DNA of 64,000 nucleotides. It comes from Cereibacter sphaeroides (GTDB lineage Bacteria > Pseudomonadota > Alphaproteobacteria > Rhodobacterales > Rhodobacteraceae). Positions 1 to 6,649 of this stretch are shown piece after piece; the stretch's first letter is position 1, and every line of letters begins with the position of its first letter. The position numbers and the translations under genes are program-made. The stretch is from NCBI GenBank assembly GCA_003243455.1, contig QFQS01000001.1, positions 1,302,001 through 1,366,000 of the forward strand, given 5' to 3'. A model generated the notes under the pieces. The model worked only from the letters and a program-made list of their open reading frames with translations, had not been told where the DNA came from and did not search any database.

Positions 1-1104
1 CGCGCCGCGACGACGGTGAACATCGTCACTACGGACGGCCCGGCAGGCCGCGCAGGCGTGACCGTCTCAGCAATGTCGTCGGTCTCCGCCGACGGGACGG
101 CGCCCACACTGCTGGTCTGCGTCCACCACATGTCCCCCGCTGCTGCGACTATCCTCGCCAACGGCGTTTTCGCGGTGAACATCCTGCGCGATGATCAAAG
201 CCACATCTCCGACACCTTCGCGGGCCGCCGCAAGGATGTGGCCGATAAGTTCGATTGCGCGGAATGGGTGGCCATGACCACCGGCAGCCCGCGTGTCGCC
301 GATCCGCTGGTCGCTTTCGACTGCCGTATCCAGTCGGCGCAGCGGATTGGCACGCATCACGTCTTCATCGGCGAGGTACAGGAAACATGCCTGCCCGCCA
401 ACGGCACGCCGCTCGTCTACGCCAACCGTGCCTATGGCGCGCCGGTGCGCCTCATTGCCCCGCCACGCGGCGCCGCCGCAGGGCAGCTGAGGATCGGCTG
501 CCTCTCGGCCTTCGGTCCCTACCTTCTCCCTTCGATCCTCGCGGCCTTCGAAGCGGCCGAGGGCGCGGTGGACCTGGATCTGCACGAAGGCGACCAGCGG
601 CAGGTGCTGGAGCTTTTGCGCGAAGGCGTCATCGATCTGGCCTTCCTTTACGACTTCGATCTGGGTGAAGGCATCACCCGCCTACCGATCACCGAGGTTG
701 CGCCCTATGTCCTGCTGCCGGAAGGCCATCCGCTTGCCGATGCGGCGGAACTCACCATTCCCGACCTGCTGGCACACCGCATGGTGCTGCTCGACGCGCC
801 GCCGTCGCGAGACTATTTCCTGTCGCTGTTCGATGGCCATGGCGCACCCAGGATCAGCTATCGTGCCAAAAGCTTCGAGATGGTGCGCGGGCTTGTGGCG
901 AACGGCCTTGGTTATTCCATCCTTGCCACCAAGCCTGCCAGCGCCATGAGCTACGACGGTCGCGCGCTGGTCACCCGGCCGCTTGCTGGGGCGCCGCCAA
1001 AAAGCCGTCTTGTCCTCTGCGGTCGTACCGGCGCGCAGCCGACCAAGGCGACCGATGCCTTCCTGTTCCACACCGCCCATGTCTTCGGACTGGACCTCGC
1101 CTGA
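1..1104 (+). CDS. Flavin reductase fused to a LysR-type effector-binding domain (5' end cut by window)
   Basis: The frame is open from base 1 (R-A-A-T-T-V-N-I-V-T-T), so the true start lies left of the window. The first ~145 visible residues are a RutF/HpaC-like flavin reductase split barrel (TVSAMSSVSADGTAPTLLVC, then F-A-V-N-I-L, D-K-F and a late G-E-V-Q). From about residue 155 to the end the chain is a periplasmic-binding-protein-like LysR substrate domain (RIGCLSAFGPYLLPSILAAF, LLPEGHPLAD, LVANGLGYSI) with no helix-turn-helix. Known role of the first part: supplying reduced flavin to a monooxygenase. Inference: the second part senses the substrate of that monooxygenase. It is followed 9 bp later by a ridA-like gene. 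Its effector domain resembles that of the LysR regulator at 2472-3401 (shared Y-F-L-S-[LV]-F and V-A-N-G-[LF]-G-Y-S-I). Confidence 0.85.
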   Translation, partial: RAATTVNIVTTDGPAGRAGVTVSAMSSVSADGTAPTLLVCVHHMSPAAATILANGVFAVNILRDDQSHISDTFAGRRKDVADKFDCAEWVAMTTGSPRVADPLVAFDCRIQSAQRIGTHHVFIGEVQETCLPANGTPLVYANRAYGAPVRLIAPPRGAAAGQLRIGCLSAFGPYLLPSILAAFEAAEGAVDLDLHEGDQRQVLELLREGVIDLAFLYDFDLGEGITRLPITEVAPYVLLPEGHPLADAAELTIPDLLAHRMVLLDAPPSRDYFLSLFDGHGAPRISYRAKSFEMVRGLVANGLGYSILATKPASAMSYDGRALVTRPLAGAPPKSRLVLCGRTGAQPTKATDAFLFHTAHVFGLDLA

Positions 1105-1113
1105 AAGAAAAGA

Positions 1114-1527
1114 ATGGCCCACACACGCATCCGCAAATTCAATACCCGCGACACCTATCCCGAGCAAAAGCTGGACAACGATCTGTGCCAGGCCGTCGTC
1201 GCGCGGGGCACGATGATCTTCCTGCGCGGGCAGTGCCCGCAGGATCTGGACACGGCAAAGAACATCAACAGCCACGATCCGGTCGAGCAGACCCACAAGG
1301 TGATGCAGAACATCCGCCAACTGATTGAGGAATCCGGTGGCAAGATGGAGCATCTTTGCAAGGTGGTCGTCTATCTGACCGACGTCCGCCACCGCGAAGC
1401 GGTCTATCGGACCATGGGCGAGTATATCAAAGGCGTGCATCCGGTCTCGACCGGGGTGGTCGTGACCGCCCTTGCCCGGCCGGACTGGCTTGTCGAGATC
1501 GACGCGACCGCGATGATCCCGGACTGA
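1114..1527 (+). CDS. RidA/YjgF/UK114 family protein
   Basis: A 137-residue protein of RidA fold. The family usually hydrolyses reactive enamine/imine intermediates, or acts as a deaminase within catabolic clusters (RutC type). The diagnostic C-terminal stretch is present: V-V-V-T-A-L-A-R-P-D-W-L-V-E-I-D-A-T-A, with the conserved Arg before the L-V-E-I-[DE] strand. A central V-V-V-Y-L-T-D-V strand is also typical. It starts 9 bp after the flavin reductase fusion, so both are probably one transcript. Flavin reductase plus RidA recalls the RutF/RutC pairing of pyrimidine breakdown, but no other rut gene is visible, so the substrate is unknown. A GC hairpin lies just after the stop. Confidence 0.9.
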   Translation: MAHTRIRKFNTRDTYPEQKLDNDLCQAVVARGTMIFLRGQCPQDLDTAKNINSHDPVEQTHKVMQNIRQLIEESGGKMEHLCKVVVYLTDVRHREAVYRTMGEYIKGVHPVSTGVVVTALARPDWLVEIDATAMIPD

Positions 1528-1543
1528 TTTCGTGTCCGGCGCG

Positions 1544-1592
1544 CCGGGGGCTGTCTGCCCCCGGACCCCCGAGGATATTTGAGAACAGGAGA
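1544..1592 (+). repeat. 3'-end repeat, copy 1: GC hairpin plus ACCCCCGAGG-TATTTGAG motif
   Basis: A 7-bp stem (1544-1550 with 1558-1564, loop of 7) is followed at once by the block ACCCCCGAGGATATTTGAGA (from 1565) and ACAGGAGA. It begins 16 bp after the ridA-like stop codon. The same arrangement recurs at 13955-14020 and, on the minus strand, at 60221-60268 and 39141-39171. It probably acts as transcript 3' end/terminator. Its tail also supplies the AGGAGA that looks like the ribosome binding site of the next gene. Confidence 0.7.
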
Positions 1593-1602
1593 TGGAACAG
1601 GC

Positions 1603-2280
1603 ATGACTTTCACCCTCGCCGCCCGCTGTCCGGATACGGGGCAGTTCGGGATCGTTATTTCTTCCTCTTCCCCTGCTGTTGCCGCCCGTTGTGCCCATGC
1701 CCGCGCGGGGGTGGGGGTGGTGGCGAGCCAGAACGTGACCGATCCGGCGCTGGGGCCGCGGTTGCTGGATTGTCTGGAGGCGGGGTTTTCTGCAGAGGAG
1801 GCGGTGGCCGAGGTGACGCGGGGGGCGGGGAACATCGGGTGGCGGCAGTTGCTGGTCGTGGACCGGAACGGGGGGACGGCGGTCTTTACCGGCGACCGGG
1901 CGCTCGGGACGCTGGGAGAGGCGCGCGGGGATGGCGCGGTGGCCGGGGGAAACCTGCTGGCGTCGACCGGGGTGCCGCGAGCAATGATCGAGGGGTTTGC
2001 GGCGGCGAAGGGGGCGCTGGGGGATCGGTTGATCGCGGGGCTGCGGGCGGGGCTGGCGGCGGGCGGAGAGGCCGGGCCGGTGCATTCGGCGGGGCTGAAG
2101 ATCGTGGACCGCTTAAGCTGGCCCTATGCCGACCTGAGGGTCGACTGGGCGGAGGAGGACCCGATCGGACAACTGGCGCGGCTTTGGCAGATTTATGCCC
2201 CGCAGGCCGACGATTATGTCCGGCGGGCCGAGGCGCCGGATATGGCGCCGGGGTATGGAGTGCCAGGGGATACCCGGTGA
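1603..2280 (+). CDS. DUF1028 family protein (Ntn-hydrolase-like)
   Basis: A 225-residue protein starting M-T-F-T-L-A-A-R-C-P-D-T-G-Q-F-G, the usual DUF1028 N-terminus, followed by I-S-S-S-S-P-A-V-A-A-R-C. ATG 1603 is preferred because AGGAGA lies ~7-12 bases upstream; a longer frame from 1579 would run through the repeat. DUF1028 proteins are thought to be Ntn-type hydrolases, often beside RidA proteins in amide or amine catabolic clusters; no reaction is established that I can name. The gene is extremely G-rich on the coding strand from 1680 to 2100 (long G runs), unlike its neighbours. It is probably co-transcribed with the ridA-like gene unless the preceding hairpin terminates fully. Confidence 0.85.
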   Translation: MTFTLAARCPDTGQFGIVISSSSPAVAARCAHARAGVGVVASQNVTDPALGPRLLDCLEAGFSAEEAVAEVTRGAGNIGWRQLLVVDRNGGTAVFTGDRALGTLGEARGDGAVAGGNLLASTGVPRAMIEGFAAAKGALGDRLIAGLRAGLAAGGEAGPVHSAGLKIVDRLSWPYADLRVDWAEEDPIGQLARLWQIYAPQADDYVRRAEAPDMAPGYGVPGDTR

Positions 2281-2290
2281 GAGGCCGGCT

Positions 2291-2304
2291 TTGCACGCGT
2301 GCAA
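2291..2304. promoter_or_regulatory. Perfect 14-bp palindrome upstream of the LysR gene
   Basis: TTGCACGCGTGCAA reads the same on both strands, and the flanks continue as G-G-C-T ... T-G-C-C with one mismatch. It has no loop, so it looks like a protein-binding site rather than a hairpin. It lies 11 bp after the DUF1028 stop and ~170 bp before the LysR start. A candidate operator; the regulator is unknown. Confidence 0.4.
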
Positions 2305-2401
2305 TGCCCGGCAACCTGTTGTTTTCACATCGCTTCCCTTTTCTCGTTAATCCTTTGGAAAGCTTTGCGCACCCCCATTGCACACCTTCCAAGGCGGCGG
2401 A

Positions 2402-2430
2402 TTGACAGGGGCCATTGCGGGGTCATCATT
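2402..2430 (+). promoter_or_regulatory. Weak candidate promoter for the LysR gene
   Basis: TTGACA at 2402-2407, a 17-bp spacer, then ATCATT at 2425-2430, 41 bp before the LysR start codon. The -35 is perfect but the -10 is poor. Confidence 0.25.
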
Positions 2431-2471
2431 GGCGGCCAGCCATACCCGGCCCGTTCCGCGAAAGCCTGTCC

Positions 2472-3401
2472 ATGCCCGTCCGCTTCACGCTGCGCCAGCT
2501 TGAATACCTTGTCGCGGTGGGCGAGGCAGGGTCCATCGCGCTGGCCGCCGAGCGGGTGAATGTCTCCTCCCCCTCGATCTCGACCGCAATCGCCCAGCTT
2601 GAGCAGGAATTCGGCCTGCAGCTTTTCGTGCGCCGCCATGCGCAGGGGCTGTCACTGACCGAGGCCGGGCGGCGCATCGTGGCTGAGGCGCGGGGCGTGC
2701 TGGCGGCGACCGGGCGGCTGACTGATGTTGCGAACGAGATCACCGGCGCGGTGCGCGGGCCGCTGACCGTCGGATGCCAGCAGACGGTGGCGCAGATGTT
2801 GATGCCGCGCCTGCGCCGCGGCTTTGCCGACCGCTACCCCGAGGTCGAGTTTCGCCAGATCGAGGGCAATCAGGCCGACCTTTACGAAGGGCTGCGGTCG
2901 GGCGCGATGGATGCCGCGCTGAGTTATGAGATGGACATCCCCGCAGACCTGCATTTCCTGCCGCTGATCGCCCTGCCCCCGCACGCGCTGCTGCCCGCAG
3001 GTCATCCGCTGGCCGCCCGCAAAAGCGTAACCCCGGCAGAGCTTGCGTCGCATCCTCTGGTCCTGCTGGATATGCCGTTCAGCGGGGAATATTTCCTGTC
3101 GGTCTTCACCCGGCGCGGATTGAAGCCGCGTGTCGTCGAGCGGACGCATGACATGGGGCTGATGCGGGCGATGGTGGCCAATGGCTTTGGCTATTCTATC
3201 GCCAATATAAGGCTGCGGTCGGACGTGGCGCCGGACGGCCAGCCGCTGACCATCGTGCCGATAGACGACCCCAAGGCCCCGCTTGCCGCGCTGCGCTTTG
3301 GCCTGATCCTGACAGAAGGTGCTGAAAGCGCCCGGCGGGTGCGGGCCTTTGCGGATTATTGCGGTGCGGAGGTGCCGGGGATTATTGGGCCTGCGGGGTG
3401 A
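2472..3401 (+). CDS. LysR family transcriptional regulator
   Basis: A 309-residue DNA-binding regulator. Residues ~5-65 hold the winged helix-turn-helix (F-T-L-R-Q-L-E-Y-L-V-A-V, A-A-E-R-V-N-V-S-S-P-S-I-S, Q-L-F-V-R-R). Residues ~95-300 are the effector-binding domain (L-T-V-G-C-Q-Q-T, L-L-P-A-G-H-P-L-A). ATG 2472 fits the family N-terminus. The effector domain is the full-length counterpart of the domain fused to the flavin reductase at the left edge, so it probably senses the same or a related compound and controls this cluster. The last ~100 bases occur again, diverged, at 4573-4676. Confidence 0.92.
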   Translation: MPVRFTLRQLEYLVAVGEAGSIALAAERVNVSSPSISTAIAQLEQEFGLQLFVRRHAQGLSLTEAGRRIVAEARGVLAATGRLTDVANEITGAVRGPLTVGCQQTVAQMLMPRLRRGFADRYPEVEFRQIEGNQADLYEGLRSGAMDAALSYEMDIPADLHFLPLIALPPHALLPAGHPLAARKSVTPAELASHPLVLLDMPFSGEYFLSVFTRRGLKPRVVERTHDMGLMRAMVANGFGYSIANIRLRSDVAPDGQPLTIVPIDDPKAPLAALRFGLILTEGAESARRVRAFADYCGAEVPGIIGPAG

Positions 3402-3505
3402 GGGTCGCGGCGCTTCGGCTATAAGCGCCAGATCATGGCCGAAGTGAATTGATCAACGCCCATTCACGTAGTCGGTGTAAGCTCAAAGCGGCCGGTGGGA
3501 AGCGC

Positions 3506-4549
3506 TTACTTCGTACTCTTTGTTTCTTGTGCGATGGCAGCCACGGCGCGATCAAGTTCCGCGGTCACCTTCGCCTTTTCAGCAGCTTCATACCTCTGCT
3601 CCAGCATCATGATCACAGCCGCGCGCACGACTGGGAAGTAGCGCTTGCAGTCCACCTCGGAGAGTTCATGCACGCCCAGTGAAAGTATGCCATATGCGTC
3701 CTTGTACTTGACCACGGCGGGCGGAAGGTGTGCAGCGAGTGCGCTCACGCGATCCGTCATCCGCATCTTTCTGAATTCGGCCTCACGCTCACCCTTTGGG
3801 TCCGCAGTTGATCTGGCGGCATCGACTAAATTCTCGAAAATGCGCCGAAGGTAGACAAATGAGCCTATACCGATCCCGTGGGCGAACAGGCCAGTGGCCC
3901 TGCGCAACTCAGCGAACTCACCACCGAGAATTGTTCGATAGCGCTCAATGTCCGCTCCGGCGACGTCTTCCAATGACGGTTTCTGCCCCACCTTTGTAAG
4001 AACGCCCTGCGTGTCGCTGTAGTCGAAAAAATAACTATAGAGGTGGAGTTCAGGGCGACGCGAGCACCACAAGTGCAATGCAAACTGCCCGTCTTCTAAA
4101 ATCAGGCGCTTCGGATCAGGCCCTCCGGCTACTCCGCGCAATCTCTCTGCATTAGCAACGTCTGAAGGCATCCGACCCGCCGACGTCCTAAACGTAGCGC
4201 CCTGACCGCAATAGACGCAATGTGCGTCAAACTGCTGGGCCCCGAACCTTAACGATTTAAGGAATTTTTCGTCGCGTTCGGGGTTTAGTTGGATCTCTGC
4301 ATAGAGCGTATGGTCGAGACAAAGCGATCGGACCGAGGGCGGGACAGGCGCCTCATCCTGACGAGCCTTCAGATCGGCGGCTCGCTGTTCGGCCGCGCGC
4401 CTGAACCTATCAATCGCCGCATCTTTTTCGACCAATTTCCCGTCCTTCCGGCTCGATATCAATACTTGGTACTGAACATTGGAAGCGCAATACCAATTTG
4501 AGTGCTGTTCGGGAACATCCGCTTCATCCCGCAAACCGGCCGTTGTCAT
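3506..4549 (-). CDS. Uncharacterised 347-aa protein with a C-x-x-C site
   Basis: I do not recognise a named family. Seen in the sequence: a possible zinc-binding C-V-Y-C near residue 135, a mid-part rich in aromatic residues (L-H-L-Y-S-Y-F-F-D-Y), and a helical C-terminal block with G-I-G-I-G-S-F-V-Y-L-R-R-I-F-E-N-L, then Y-G-I-L-S-L-G-V-H-E-L-S-E-V-D-C. A block of the type 'ILSxGxHELSExxC' is one I associate with uncharacterised proteins in scattered genomes. The first Met is uncertain; conserved sequence seems to begin later. Codon and base use are AT-richer than the neighbours, the gene opposes the LysR gene, and it sits between two copies of the LysR 3' end, so horizontal acquisition is likely. 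The C-terminal helices could be HEPN-like, but no clear R-x4-6-H motif is seen. Confidence 0.7.
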   Translation of the reverse strand: MTTAGLRDEADVPEQHSNWYCASNVQYQVLISSRKDGKLVEKDAAIDRFRRAAEQRAADLKARQDEAPVPPSVRSLCLDHTLYAEIQLNPERDEKFLKSLRFGAQQFDAHCVYCGQGATFRTSAGRMPSDVANAERLRGVAGGPDPKRLILEDGQFALHLWCSRRPELHLYSYFFDYSDTQGVLTKVGQKPSLEDVAGADIERYRTILGGEFAELRRATGLFAHGIGIGSFVYLRRIFENLVDAARSTADPKGEREAEFRKMRMTDRVSALAAHLPPAVVKYKDAYGILSLGVHELSEVDCKRYFPVVRAAVIMMLEQRYEAAEKAKVTAELDRAVAAIAQETKSTK

Positions 4550-4572
4550 GGCGTTTCCGGTCCATAAAGAAT

Positions 4573-4676
4573 CTGGCGGCGCCGCTTTGGCCTTGGGCTA
4601 ACCGAAGGCAGCCGGGACGGGCCTTCGCAGATTACTGCGAGACCGGCGTGCCGAGGACTATCGGGGCGGTGGGGTG
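4573..4676 (+). pseudogene. Diverged second copy of the LysR 3' end
   Basis: From about 4619 the sequence translates A-F-A-D-Y-C-E-T-G-V-P-R-T-I-G-A-V-G-W, against A-F-A-D-Y-C-G-A-E-V-P-G-I-I-G-P-A-G at the end of the LysR protein. Over 59 aligned bases I count about 44 identities, and the first differences are synonymous (ttt/ttc, gcg/gca, tat/tac). Upstream similarity (cgctttggcct ... gaaggc) continues to ~4573 with small indels. It has no start and no stop in frame, and lies antisense to the tail of the SleB-like gene. Confidence 0.7.
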
Positions 4677-5168
4677 GGGGAAGGCGGTAATGTTCTCCAT
4701 CGGCGGCAGCGGCGTGCGTTGGGTGACCAGTTCGGGGTCGCGGCGTTCGTAGAAGGCGTTGCCGCCGGTGGTCAGCACATACTGGATATTGTTGTAGGAA
4801 GGGCGATAGGTTGCCGTGTGGAAGAACAGGGCATTGCCGACCGCCGGGTGGCGTTCGCCGTCCAGCACCGATTGCGCGGTATCGCGCAGGATCGGCACAT
4901 TGTCCTTCATGCGCTTGGTCATGACCCCCGGCGCGAATTGCTTTTTCTGGCCAACCACACCGCAGACGGTTCGCGGATACTTGCCGGACTCGACGCGGTT
5001 CATGACGACGCTGCCGACCGCCACCATGCCATCCCGGCTGGACCGGTTGGATTCGAAATACATCGCCCGTTCCATGCAATCGAGATCGGTATGTCGCGCG
5101 CAGTTTGACAGCAGCATCAGCGCCAAACCCACGCCGGAAAGGCGCAAGGCTGCGAGGGGGCGGGTCAT
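4632..5168 (-). CDS. SleB-like cell wall hydrolase
   Basis: 178 residues from ATG 5168. The N-terminus is a signal peptide or lipoprotein-like segment (L-A-L-M-L-L-S-N-C), though N before C is a poor lipobox. The core matches Hydrolase_2/SleB: C-M-E-R-A-M-Y-F-E-S-N-R-S-S-R-D-G-M-V-A, with the Glu of Y-F-E as the expected catalytic residue, then V-V-M-N-R-V, C-G-V-V-G-Q-K-K-Q-F and F-F-H-T-A. Expected role: lytic cleavage of peptidoglycan in the periplasm or envelope. The last ~15 residues are encoded opposite the LysR remnant, so the C-terminal tail may have been created or replaced when that DNA arrived. Confidence 0.85.
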   Translation of the reverse strand: MTRPLAALRLSGVGLALMLLSNCARHTDLDCMERAMYFESNRSSRDGMVAVGSVVMNRVESGKYPRTVCGVVGQKKQFAPGVMTKRMKDNVPILRDTAQSVLDGERHPAVGNALFFHTATYRPSYNNIQYVLTTGGNAFYERRDPELVTQRTPLPPMENITAFPHPTAPIVLGTPVSQ

Positions 5169-5305
5169 TTCCGTTAGTCCTGCTCGTTTTGTTTTCGCGA
5201 TTTTAGCGCAGAACGGCAAAGAAATGCAGCGTTTTCCTTGGCCCACGCGCGATATTCCGCCCTTGGTCTGGATGGCTGCCGTCGCGAAGCGGCCCCTACG
5301 CGAAG

Positions 5306-6649
5306 CTAGAGTGCGGGGCCGGGGGCGATGGGCGTGCCGTCCGAGAAGCGCGACAGGCGGAAGCGGTGCAGGTCATGGCCTATCGGATTGCCTGCAACCA
5401 GGTCTGCCACGACCCGCCCGATGCCTGGACCGATACCGAAGCCATGGCCGGACAGGCCGGTCACGATGGTAAGGCCCGGGATTGCGGCGACGCGGTCAAT
5501 GACCGGCACGACGTCGGGCATCGTGTCGATCATCCCGGCCCAGGCCTTGCGGAGTTTTGGGCGGCCGAGCGCGGGGAAGGCGCGGGCGAAGGCATCCTGT
5601 GCGCGGGACAGCGAGGCGAGGTTGGGTGCGGGGTTCAGGACGCGCATCGCCTCGAAGGGCGAGGCTTCGTCGGGCGACCAGCGGCGCGGGGTGCGCCATG
5701 CGTCGGGGAAGTCCTTCGGCGCGGCGGGGCGCAGGTGGGTCGAGCGCCAGGATTGCTTCAGCACGGGCAGAAAGGTGCGGAAGCGTCGGAAGGCGTCGGG
5801 TCCGACGAAGAAATCATGCTCGGACCCCGGCGCGAGCGTATAGCCACCGTCGATGCGGCGGCGGATGGCGAAGTCGTTGTCGACAGCGCCACCGGCAAAG
5901 ACCTCGGCCATCGGTTCTGTCGCGGCGACCGAGGACAGGACGGCAAGCTGCGGCAGTTCCACGCCCTCGGCCCGGGCGAAGAGAGAGGACCATGCGCCGC
6001 CGGCCAGCACGACCTGATCGCAGGCGATGCGGCCCTGTTCGGTGATGACGCCGGCGACGCGGCCTCCGGCCCGGTCCAGCGCACGGACGGCGCAGTTTTC
6101 GACGATGGTCACGCCGCGGGTGGCGGCGCCGGTGGCGATCAGCGGCAGTGCGGCGAAGGGTTCGGCCCGGGCGTCGGAGGCGGTGAAGATCGCGCCGAGC
6201 CAGTTGGCGGCGGCCTGCGGAATACGCTCGGCGATCTCGGCCCGGCTGAGCATGAGGGTGTCAAGGCCGTGCTCGCGGGCGTGTGGCAGCCAGTCCTCGA
6301 ACCCGGCGAGGTCGGCCTCGGTATTGGCGAGGTACATGACGCCGGTCTGGCGGAAGCCCAGATCGTCGCCGAACTCCTGCACGAGGTTCTGCCACAGGCG
6401 CAGGGATTCGATCATGATCGGCAGTTCGGCGGGGTCGCGGCCCTGCTGGCGGATCCAGCCCCAGTTGCGGCTGGACTGCTCACCCGCGACGCGGCCCTTT
6501 TCGCAAAGGGTGACGCGACGGCCGCGTTCGGCGAGGTTCCAGGCGGTCATGACGCCAGCGATGCCGCCGCCGATAACGACAACGTCACAGGCCGCAGGCG
6601 GCGGGCCGGGAAAGCGGATGGGGTCGGTGATCGCGACGGGGCCGGTCAT
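5306..6649 (-). CDS. FAD-dependent oxidoreductase, DAO family
   Basis: A 447-residue flavoprotein. The Rossmann dinucleotide fold is at residues ~22-50 (D-V-V-V-I-G-G-G-I-A-G-V-M-T-A), followed by E-Q-S-S-R-N-W-G-W-I-R-Q, the FAD-contact stretch of the PuuB/DadA/sarcosine oxidase group. The C-terminus has the second FAD contact T-G-L-S-G-H-G-F-G-I-G-P-G-I-G. It oxidises a C-N bond of an amine or amino acid; the substrate cannot be told. Its ATG overlaps the stop of the ArgE-like gene (ATGA), so the two are translated together. Opposite the divergent peptide-type ABC importer, it probably processes an imported N-substituted amino acid. Confidence 0.88.
   Translation of the reverse strand: MTGPVAITDPIRFPGPPPAACDVVVIGGGIAGVMTAWNLAERGRRVTLCEKGRVAGEQSSRNWGWIRQQGRDPAELPIMIESLRLWQNLVQEFGDDLGFRQTGVMYLANTEADLAGFEDWLPHAREHGLDTLMLSRAEIAERIPQAAANWLGAIFTASDARAEPFAALPLIATGAATRGVTIVENCAVRALDRAGGRVAGVITEQGRIACDQVVLAGGAWSSLFARAEGVELPQLAVLSSVAATEPMAEVFAGGAVDNDFAIRRRIDGGYTLAPGSEHDFFVGPDAFRRFRTFLPVLKQSWRSTHLRPAAPKDFPDAWRTPRRWSPDEASPFEAMRVLNPAPNLASLSRAQDAFARAFPALGRPKLRKAWAGMIDTMPDVVPVIDRVAAIPGLTIVTGLSGHGFGIGPGIGRVVADLVAGNPIGHDLHRFRLSRFSDGTPIAPGPAL

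Noticed and set aside
1356..2405. Gly/Arg-rich plus-strand frame overlapping ridA-like and DUF1028 genes
   Set aside because: Different frame of G-rich DUF1028 DNA; the protein is long runs of Gly, Arg and Ala.
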